Shown in pieces: positions 56,565 through 64,000 of a stretch of 64,000 bases of DNA. Numbering within the stretch: position 1 is the stretch's first letter; the number at the start of each line of letters is the position of its first letter. Made by a program: the position numbers and the translations under genes. The stretch covers positions 2,915,506-2,979,505 of the forward strand of contig KK106984.1 of NCBI GenBank assembly GCA_000611775.1, in the 5' to 3' direction. Source of the stretch: Umbilicaria muhlenbergii. Lineage: Eukaryota; Ascomycota; Lecanoromycetes; Umbilicariales; Umbilicariaceae. The notes beneath the pieces are model-generated. The model was given only the letters and a program-made list of their open reading frames with translations. It was not told where the DNA came from and searched no databases.

Positions 56565-58475
56565 TGAGTCTTAAGATGTGACTCTTCAAGATTAATTGAG
56601 AAGCTGTCATAAAAGTCATGAGCCTTAAGATGTGATCCTTCAAGGTTGATTGAGAAGCTGTCACAAAAGTCATGAGTCTTAAGAACTGAAAACTTTGTCA
56701 ACTTTATTAATTTAATCTTCTATGACAGAGCCTGTGCCCTACAATAAGTATGACAGAGGTTATGACATTATGATGTTATGATAAGATCTTTAATAAGATT
56801 ACTGCATGAACTACATTATCACAGACATGTCACATTGCAGAGAACACTTAAGCACAGAAGCATTTCATTTCAAGTTTAAAGATTAAAATGAACTTGAGAT
56901 CAACACTTTGCATTCAACTTCTCATCAATGTCATGTCAAGTCATTCTCATTTATTTACTTGTCTTTCACTGTCTTAAACTCTTCTTCATTACTGTTTAAT
57001 GAAGCCTCTGACCTCATCTCCTCAACATGTTGATGCTCACAGAGTTCAATATACTCTTGATGATGATGAGATTGATGAGCATTAAGAATGTGAAGAGCGT
57101 GAGCAGTGCTCTTTAATAAGACAGCAAGAGCCTGAATGAGCTTCTTGAGATTACTGAATTAACACATTTCAACCTCAAGGGAGTCAAGAAACTCATGTTG
57201 AGGAGCAGCTGCAGAGGGTGTGAAGAATGTTAATAATGATCAGTAAAAAGCAGCAGCATGAGGAATTAATCAGCTGTCAGATGTTATACAACAATTAACA
57301 TGTTAATAATACAACAGTGCAACAGTACAGCAGTATGACAAAATGTTGTATATATGACAATACAACAAAATGTCATAAGTACAACAAGTACATCATATTC
57401 ATATTAAATGAAACAAAATGAAAGGGGATTAAAAAAGGTAAACTTACAGTGTGTCATCATTCCTCCTGTCATCATAAGCATGTGCATGCAGAACAATAAC
57501 ATCAGAGCTTTTAAAAGTTAAGGCAGTGATGATCAGAGGCTTCATCATGCATTGATCATGAGGATTATAAAGTGACATGTAATGAGCACAGGCTGAATTG
57601 ACCTGTGATATGAAGCACTGATCAACTTTAACTCTTCTGCAAGAGTCACAGTGAGCAGTACTTGACAGCATGTGACTGAGGTTCTCTTAAATCACATGCT
57701 CATGATGATGACCCTGCTGCACACATGCTGGCAGCAAGGTATTATCATGACATCACACAGAGCAGGAACTGCTGTTGAAGATGTCAATTAAAAATAAACA
57801 CTTGATTCTTTTTAAGCATTAAACAGTTAATTTTATCATCCTGTTTCCTCATCTCTTTCTGAAGGTGTCAATCATCACAGTTTTATTCACTGACTCTGAT
57901 TCAAAGCCCTCCTCATCACATTGAGCCTGAAGATCAACAGGCTTCCCTGATGAAGGTGAGTCTTCATCATTGTTCATGATCATGAGTTCAAGAGTTCAAT
58001 TATTGATCATCTATATATCATGTTAGCATCCATATGATATATGACAGGAAGTATGACATCACAAGAATGTTAAGCTGTGAGCTGCAAGCTTCATGATGCT
58101 CCCTTCATGAGATGAACACCTCTGCAATGAGGATGATGTCATGAAGTCATCAGGTCACTCAATGAGCTGTGAAAAAGTTGTGAGAAATATGACAACATGT
58201 CATAAGAGAGATGATGAAGAAGAAACACAAGAGAAGGGCATTTTGAATCTATGATAAACATTTTAATTTTAATGTTTATGTTAGGAAGAAGGGCTTACTG
58301 TCAGGTGTGATATCATCACAATTAAGTGAGGGCATGTGATCAGCCTTACCTTAGCATGATTTCACACCCTCACTCTACATGCTCAATCACTTATCAGGTC
58401 ATCATGGTGATGTCTATGATGATGAGTTTGAAGTCAATTGACACCAGGGACAGCGTCATGAGAAGGGGAATGCTG
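56565..58475. other. Extra 3' region of the chromovirus
   Basis: About 1.9 kb lies between the chromodomain and the right LTR, more than the family usually has. It includes two tandem ~62-base units at 56,565-56,690, a region of ACAACAGTA repeats near 57,300-57,390 resembling the LTR repeats, and an antisense open frame at 57,444-57,671. Confidence 0.6.
57444..57671 (-). pseudogene. Antisense Cys-rich open frame in the chromovirus 3' region (fossil)
   Basis: This 75-codon minus-strand frame begins MLSSTAHCDSCRRVKVDQC. It has spaced Cys and His residues (C-x2-C, then single Cys at ~12-16 residue steps) that could bind zinc. Some fungal LTR elements carry an extra antisense gene between pol and the LTR, and this would fit that place. 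It is part of the fossil element; function unknown. Confidence 0.35.
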
Positions 58476-58769
58476 TGTCAGAGCCACCATATATAGTAGT
58501 ATGACAGTATGACAGTATGACAGTATGACAGTACAACAGTACAACAGTACATCATTATAGCTCACTTATATGATGACTCAGTGAGTAGCGCCTTGGCATC
58601 AAGTGAAAACTCTTCACAAGGAGGTTCAGAAACCTGCTTCCTCAGTGATCAGTTTTGCCACTGAATAGAAGACGTATAACCATTGCATTGGCCCCATCGT
58701 GACTATATTGCCTACGACACCTCATTCAAACACCACTACGACGCTCTGTCGTACACCCCGCCTCTTACA
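58476..58769 (+). repeat. Right LTR of the chromovirus
   Basis: It begins TGTCAGAGCCACC and ends CCTCTTACA. It matches the left LTR along its length. Here the outer (3') half keeps CpG and the inner (5') half has lost it, the mirror image of the left LTR. Confidence 0.92.
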
Positions 58770-59103
58770 ATTAATAGCATGATTCCCCCATTATTCTAGG
58801 ACCACGCACTTGTTTCAGTATTCATCTTCCTAACATCGCCTTCAATTTCTATTTCGGTATTGTTTTAGGTTGCCGTACTACCACATCTTTTGTCAACGTT
58901 ATTGGCTGACATTAAGGAAACGAAACATGCGCGCAATTTGGGGCCGTCACCCTGGAACGGCGAAGCACTCTCAGCTATTGCCAATCTGTCAAAGGGTAAT
59001 TTCTCAAGGGAATACATAACGCCCACGTCGCGACACATGAGCTTGACTAGATTTCCCTTCGATTATCTTCTGTTCCACCTGAGTTCAGTGTTTAGAATCG
59101 GCG
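58770..59103. other. Border region after the transposon island
   Basis: Unique sequence with normal CpG resumes directly after the LTR. No gene is seen before 59,104; this is likely promoter of that gene. Confidence 0.4.
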
Positions 59104-60546
59104 ATGCGGTCTTTCAAGCATGCTGTTATCCTTATTTCGTTCATCACCGATATGCGCACACGGGCAATTGAGGTGACTCCTGGTTCTAATTGCTCTTCGT
59201 TGTGCATCGATACACTTGGTGCTGACGAGATGAGCCCTTATACGTCAACAACTAAGAGCTCCATGATTGTTTGCAATGACTGGGAGCTCTCAGGCCCCAA
59301 CGCGACTGCCACAGGAGAGAAGTGGAAGAGCTGCATAAGCTGTGAGAGTACTAGTAGTCACTACGACCCTGGCACTGGAGAGAACGATGTATACTGGTTT
59401 TTACGTAGGCTACACTATCATCTGATGAAGAGATTCTCGCAGAGTAGTGAGGACCGCAGCACTGATAGGATGATAGTCAACATGAAGTTCACCATTGACT
59501 GGTGTGTACTGGGTTTCCAAGAGAACCCCACAACGACAGCCGCTATGCTCGCGTGCGGGACTGCTTGCCAGAGCCTGAATTCATCATTGACTGATAATCT
59601 CCTCGATGGAAACATGAATTTGCAGTATCAGTATTGCAGCGTTGATAACGGCGCATTCTCAAAGAATGTCGGCTCATGTATACAATGTATATCAAACGTC
59701 CCTGCCGCCAAGACATTAGTCAACTGTAAGACCCAGAAGCTAGAGCTCCACAATGCGATTTGTCCCATGGAATGCGCTGACATCGTTGGATGCTTATTAG
59801 ACCTAGAAGTGCTGAACTCAAGCTGTCAGCAACAACCGCCAGCTCCGATACCAGTGAACCTGAATATCGTTCTGTTTCCCACCAGCTCAACGGCTTCCAG
59901 TCTTTCTTCTATGTCAGCGGCTTCCACATTGAGCCCATCCACTTCCTCTGCCACAAGCTCCGCTCTATCTACTTCTTCGATGACTCTCACACGAACGTCA
60001 GCTGTCTCCACCGGGTCGACGGCTTCCTCAATCAGCTTGCTTACCTCTACCACTTTGTCTGTTTCTTTGTTCACTACCAGCTCGGCAACCTCTGCAACAA
60101 ATTTACCCGCTTCGGCCGCAACAACCCTCGCTTCGTCTATGTCTGGACCAGCACGCGGTATAACGGCTGCTCATGGCAGCCAAAACGCTGTCGGTATTAG
60201 CGTAGGCGCTGGTATTGGTGGTGCGGCTGCGTTAATGATTCTAGCACTGATCATCTTTCTGGTGATTCAACGCCGACGTCAGGTCCCAAAGCGCAGCCCC
60301 ATAGTCAACGTGGATGATAGCAGCCGGGGAGACCCGGCTACCAGAGAAAGTGACTTAGACCTGGTTACGCCCTATATATACCAGCCGCCGGTTGAGATGG
60401 ATGCAAAGCGCGCAGTGAACGAGATAGCTGGCTCACCCATTCATGAGATGGTCGGCTCGAGCATTATAATAACGGCAAAGTCAGATTACCAAACACCAGA
60501 AGACAAGAGACATATCAGCCAGTCAAGGCAAGGAGGGACTACATGA
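59104..60546 (+). CDS. Cys-rich single-pass membrane protein with Ser/Thr stalk
   Basis: Probable exons are 59104-59404 and 59477-60546 (456 residues). The 72-bp intron (donor GTAGGC, acceptor GATAG) is a multiple of three, so the frame stays open without splicing; splicing gives FLLNMKFTIDWCVLGFQ, which fits related proteins better. The start MRSFKHAVILISFITDM is a weak signal peptide. The ectodomain has about 18 Cys in recurring CxxC and C-x4-C patterns (CISCES, CGTACQSL, CIQCISN). A Ser/Thr stalk of ~110 residues follows, then the membrane helix IGGAAALMILALIIFLVIQ, a basic stop-transfer (RRRQVPKR) and a cytoplasmic tail. Such proteins occur in many ascomycetes as putative surface sensors; function unknown. 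Another frame just after carries an acidic tail. Confidence 0.7.
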   Translation: MRSFKHAVILISFITDMRTRAIEVTPGSNCSSLCIDTLGADEMSPYTSTTKSSMIVCNDWELSGPNATATGEKWKSCISCESTSSHYDPGTGENDVYWFLRRLHYHLMKRFSQSSEDRSTDRMIVNMKFTIDWCVLGFQENPTTTAAMLACGTACQSLNSSLTDNLLDGNMNLQYQYCSVDNGAFSKNVGSCIQCISNVPAAKTLVNCKTQKLELHNAICPMECADIVGCLLDLEVLNSSCQQQPPAPIPVNLNIVLFPTSSTASSLSSMSAASTLSPSTSSATSSALSTSSMTLTRTSAVSTGSTASSISLLTSTTLSVSLFTTSSATSATNLPASAATTLASSMSGPARGITAAHGSQNAVGISVGAGIGGAAALMILALIIFLVIQRRRQVPKRSPIVNVDDSSRGDPATRESDLDLVTPYIYQPPVEMDAKRAVNEIAGSPIHEMVGSSIIITAKSDYQTPEDKRHISQSRQGGTT

Positions 60547-60981
60547 GAAGAATGACATGGAGGAAGGGGACGACATAGAGAAGGGAGATGATGCGGAGAA
60601 GGAGGATACCGTGGGCAGCAACAGTGACGAAGAGAAGGCCACAGTGCCAGGTAAAGAGGGTTACCCCTGAGTCAAATAGGCGCAATTGGAACGAGGACGA
60701 AGATCTGAATGCGGCGGTCCGGTCCCTTGCATAGGGAACGAGGAGCTCGACAGTATGTCACCCGTGACGGGATGTATGCGAGTAGCGTGATTGATTAAGA
60801 CTGTGTCATGACGCGCATTCTCTGCCATTCTTTCGAAAGCTATCTCATCTTCCCTTGATTCGATTCACCAAGCTCCGTTGTATTCCGCGCTCCCGAACCC
60901 AAACCCACAATGTCGCTCGTCACCAAAGACCTCCCAATTGCGCGTGTCATATATGAAGGCGTGTTTCGCAGGCCAAATGTC
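60547..60981. other. Intergenic region with possible out-of-frame tail
   Basis: Directly after the stop at 60,546, another plus-strand frame continues to about 60,670 with acidic sequence (EKNDMEEGDDIEKGDDAEKE). It could be the true C-terminus of the preceding gene if a frame change or small intron lies near 60,500. Otherwise nothing is seen. Confidence 0.4.
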
Positions 60982-61139
60982 TTAAACAGGGCATGTCTGC
61001 GATAAATACACATTAGCCAGCCGATTTGTGGAGAGGGACAAGGAGGGCGTGGGTTCATCACTTTGCCGCATGATTCACACTGCTTCCCTCCGCCGTTGAT
61101 AGTCGCGCCGCACGAGGGACAGGCTTGGTGACCCATCAT
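60982..61139 (-). CDS. 30-residue zinc-ribbon microprotein
   Basis: Two exons, 61139-61062 and 60996-60982. The 65-bp intron has donor GTGATG, branch GGCTAATG and acceptor TCGCAG. The product starts MMGHQACPSCGATINGGGKQ and ends CESCGKTCPV. It has C-x2-C, C-x2-C and a last Cys, the pattern of a treble-clef or zinc-ribbon knuckle. Several ascomycetes have near-identical annotated miniproteins of this size, to my knowledge uncharacterised. Unspliced reading would add a basic, dissimilar tail. Met 1 or Met 2 could start. The role is unknown; it is too small for anything but a metal-binding or interaction module. Confidence 0.7.
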
Positions 61140-61631
61140 GAATTGAAGGTTTTGGATGAGGATCGATAACGTGTCTCAGTGAGTTCTGGAAGAGGGCGGA
61201 TGACGGTTGTCTGGTTCGGGGTTGTGTTAGAAGGCGAGGGTTGATGGAGCTGTGACGGAGAGGAAGACGCGTGAGACAAGTGGTGTGAGGGATGGGGCTT
61301 GTTAGTGCTGACTCTGCCCCGCTTTGATAAGATAAGATAAGATGGGAAACTGAGGCGCTTGTTATCTGCAATGATTTCGTTCCTTTTTATGCGCTGATTG
61401 CCAATAGTGCCATGTTGGTATCATCATGCAGGCGGGTGATCAGACCATCTTCTGTCGTCCGATGGATTGGCTACGTCGGCAGGATATGAGCCGTCTCCCG
61501 CAATCTTTCCTTTTTATCTCGCCCCCTCTCTTCCTGTTTTTACGGGTGGCGAGACTACGAAAATTATCAAATTCCGAGTCATTGTGATAACACACTGTAA
61601 TCCTTCCTCGTGTCTCTTTAACCTCAAGACA
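61140..61631. other. Divergent promoter region
   Basis: This lies between the microprotein (minus) and the P450 (plus). AAGATAAGATAAG (~61,323-61,341), two GATA-factor-like sites, sits here. No gene seen. Confidence 0.5.
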
Positions 61632-63608
61632 ATGACTGTAGATCATCTCTTGATTTCAATTGCTGCGACTGTGCTTGGTGCATGGCTGCTCGCCGGCATC
61701 GCGCAGGCCATTGTATCTGTGTACTTCAGCGCCCTATCTCATGTGCCCGGCCCAAAGCTCGCGGCAGCGACTACGTGGTGGAGGGTGTATGTTGAGATCG
61801 TAAAGCAGGTGTCTTGGGTCGACAAACTCCTCGAGTTGCACTCCATCTACGGTAACCAGGAACCGTTACACCACATTGATGACGCGCTATTCTACTTGTC
61901 AAATTGTAAAGCTGACTCGCAAATTGCACGCAGGTGACGTTGTCAGAGTTGGCCCAAATGAGGTATGTCACTTCAGACTCCTCATGAGTCGCCTATGGCA
62001 AAGCTTTGATTGACTTAGTGGTGTAGCTGCACTTTTCACGTCCCTCTTCCTACCACGAGCTCTACAACCATAGCTTGCGATGGGATAAGGATGAGAATGT
62101 GTACCACAGTTTCGGCGAAGACCATTCGTCCTTTGGCTTTCTAACGTATCATGAGGCAAAGGAGCGTAAGGACGTGTTGACACCACTGTTTTCAAGGAGG
62201 TCCGTGGTCAACATGCAGGGCTTGATTCAAGACAAAGTACGCTGTTATCTTTTACCTGTCAGTTCCGCTGAACGAGAAAGTGTGCTGATTAATGCTATAG
62301 ATTGATCACCTCTGCGAAATTCTCAGGATGAATGATGCGGATGGCAAGAGCTCGGATCTTTTCTTGGGATTTCGCTGCTTCACTAACGACGTTATCACAT
62401 CCTTCTGCTTCGCCCGCAGCGTCGACGCCATCAGCGCCCCAGGCTTCACAGCACCCATCATTGAAGCAATGAATGCTGCGGGACCTTCCTACGTCATTTT
62501 CCGGAATTTCCCCTTACTTCGTCGCCTGATCTTCTCCCTTCCGCCTTGGGTCAGTATCCGCCTTTCGCCTGCAACGGCAGGCGTTTTCCAATTGCGGCAA
62601 ATGTTGAACACGCAAGTTACTGAGGTCATCGCGAATCCCAAGTTACTTGAGGATGCACCACACCCTATCATATATCATGAGTTGCTCAAACCTGGGAAGT
62701 ACGGCGCAAAAGTACCATCTTTTGTGAGTCTATGCGAGGAAGCACAGACGCTAGTGTTTGCTGGCAGTGACACTCTGGGAAACGTTCTGATGCTAGGAAT
62801 GTTCCACCTGCTGGAAAATTCTGCGATGCTCTTCAATGTCAAGGAAGAAGTACTCCAAGCATGGCCGGTTCTGAGCGAGTGCCCAACATTTGAAAAGCTG
62901 GAAAAGCTTCCCTTCTTGGTGACTTTGCCAATAGTCAATATAGAGAGCAAACGCTGACGGTTTACTTAGACGGCAGTAATCAAGGAATCTTTGCGGATAT
63001 CCCCAAACGCCTCCAGTCCACTGACGCGCGTGGTCCCGCATGGTGGTGCAACAATCTCTGGAACTGCCATTCCGGGCGGTGTAAGTATCACCGACATACT
63101 CACTATGGCGAGTGTAGCTGACCGCATGGGGTGTACAGACTATAGTGGGAATGTCCGGCATTTTCGTGCACAATAACGCATCGATTTTCCCCGATGCCTT
63201 TACCTTCAACCCGGAGCGCTGGGTGGGACCCGATTCCAAAGACTTGGATACTTGGTTAATTCCTTTCTCGAGGGGCCCGAGGAGCTGTTTGGGTTCAAAG
63301 TAAAGCTGCCGTACTCCCCTTGACTAGGCAACTATAGTAATGGTCATTCACTGATACGGAACTTTCTTCATAGCCTAGCTTGGTGTGAGCTCTATATCGC
63401 CTTCGCCGCGATGTTCAGAAGGTTTGATATGAAGCTTGATGGTGCTCGGTATGTCTCATCCCGTCGGCAATGCTTATTTTGAGCTACGAATGGGCAAACT
63501 GACGCGGACTTGCGAAACAGAGTGTCTGACTTGACATGGCGCGATTTTTTCTTGCCAGGTTGGAAAGGAAATCATTTGCAAGCCTTTTGCAAGCCTGTTA
63601 CAAAATAA
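61632..63608 (+). CDS. Cytochrome P450 monooxygenase
   Basis: Eight exons: 61632-61851, 61934-61962, 62027-62236, 62301-62918, 62970-63080, 63139-63299, 63374-63448 and 63521-63608. All junctions keep frame, giving 503 residues, the family's normal size. An N-terminal membrane anchor (ISIAATVLGAWLLAGIAQAI) precedes the proline hinge HVPGPKLAAAT. The I-helix shows VFAGSDTLGN, the K-helix has ESLR (ExxR), then NPERWVGP (PERF block), and the heme loop is FSRGPRSCLG with the Cys thiolate ligand. The sequence style (GDVVRVGPNELHF, SFGEDHSSFGF) recalls trichodiene-oxygenase-like and related ascomycete P450s acting on terpenes or other secondary metabolites, with ER location. No partner biosynthetic genes are seen before the window ends, so the substrate is unknown. 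Confidence 0.92.
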
Positions 63609-64000
63609 ATGTAAGAGTCTGTTAGGGAGTGTCTCTCCTTCACCACGTCTCCTTTTCTGAAAACGAATTGGAATCTTGCGGGTTGGCTGAGGCTGAGAGA
63701 CAGACTCACTTTTTCTGAAAGAATGTAGCAACAGTCATGAACAGAGCGGCATTTCCTGCCTAAGTTTTCTTAGGGAGCTGTTGTGAATTTCCAAGTACCG
63801 CGCGCGTGAGGTATCCGTTTGCCGCAGCGGGACTTGGTGAAAGTAATTCGCACTTCATTGAATTCTCAGTGGAAAACTCATTGGCTAAGCCACACATCGA
63901 AAGCATGATTGTGAGTAAGCATAAAAAATGTACTTTGTACTCGAATTGCTTCTAGGTATCAGATTATACATTTCCTCATAAGTGTCTCATGCCATTCTCT
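63609..64000. other. Intergenic region to right edge
   Basis: No gene is supported; short minus-strand frames overlap the P450 3' end. Nothing else was recognised. Confidence 0.4.

Larger units (their letters stand above)
43802..58769 (+). mobile_element. Ty3/gypsy chromovirus fossil (broken), split by a hAT transposon
   Basis: The element runs from LTR to LTR on the plus strand. Without the nested hAT and one target-site copy it would be about 7.8 kb, a normal size for the family. Parts in order: left LTR, a gag-like stretch (~44,190-45,640), the nested element, a reverse transcriptase with the YLDD box (~53,400-53,700), an RNase H region (~54,060-54,450), an integrase with its zinc-finger and core regions (~55,230-55,900), a chromodomain-like motif (~56,390-56,530), a ~1.9-kb extra 3' region, a purine-rich tract at ~58,458-58,470, and the right LTR. 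It is broken throughout by dozens of stops in the RIP-like pattern of the block. The LTRs differ by many transitions of the same type, so no clock age can be given; the element is old enough to be fully mutated. The five bases next to the two LTRs do not match. Confidence 0.9.

Noticed and set aside
43797-58774. Five-base target duplication of the chromovirus
   Set aside because: The bases next to the LTRs are GGGAA and ATTAA; they do not match, so no duplication is claimed.
61440-64000. Secondary-metabolite cluster around the P450
   Set aside because: No synthase, transporter or regulator is seen beside it within the window; one P450 alone is not a cluster.

Overview
The window is nuclear DNA of a filamentous ascomycete (Pezizomycotina). 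This rests on the many 47-110 bp GT-AG introns with CTAAC/CTAAT-like branch sites, and on families typical of that group: a HET-domain protein, a fungal rhodopsin-domain (PTH11-like) receptor, caleosin, a TmpA-like protein, a fungal P450, and a ZNFX1-type helicase fused to CbxX AAA domains. The sequence alone does not fix the order or genus.

Layout. 0-5 kb: the N-terminal part of a class I/II aminotransferase (left edge, minus), a large fungal-specific protein (plus) and a poorly resolved minus-strand gene. 5.2-7.4 kb: two apparently identical tandem 1130-bp units. 7.9-15.4 kb: a seven-exon minus-strand gene for a 2329-residue SF1 helicase / NFX1 finger / triple CbxX-AAA protein. 16-19.6 kb: a conserved RG-rich-N-terminus protein and a HET protein. 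20-21.4 kb: repeats and a gene scrap. 21.6-23.2 kb: seven-helix receptor. 24.3-26.3 kb: AidB-like acyl-CoA dehydrogenase. 27.2-28.5 kb: dead sugar transporter. 28.8-35.6 kb: membrane protein, SAM methyltransferase, caleosin and a Ser/Thr-rich probable GPI protein. 35.8-43.8 kb: gene-poor, with a hAT-type MITE, decayed genes (including a TmpA-like one with a small insertion) and a 58-residue RanBP2-finger gene.

43.8-58.8 kb is a mobile-element block: a broken Ty3/gypsy chromovirus with both LTRs (43,802-44,104 and 58,476-58,769), split by a 7145-bp hAT DNA transposon (45,656-52,800) that has matching diverged terminal inverted repeats and a perfect 8-bp target duplication, ATCTCCAC. The hAT carries its transposase plus at least two other gene-like units. 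Candidate introns in all of them share a ~20-bp core. The block is CpG-poor and rich in TGA/TCA, a RIP-like mutation signature that is not the classic CpA-to-TpA one. 58.8-64 kb: a Cys-rich transmembrane protein, a 30-residue zinc-ribbon microprotein and a complete eight-exon cytochrome P450.

There is no sign of one pathway linking the host genes; the region looks like ordinary or accessory fungal chromosome with a degenerate transposon island. The strongest leads are the passenger-carrying hAT with related introns, the helicase-AAA fusion whose P-loops are cut by introns, and the insertion that may act as an intron in the TmpA-like gene. All exon joins were made by eye from splice consensus and frame, so they are predictions.
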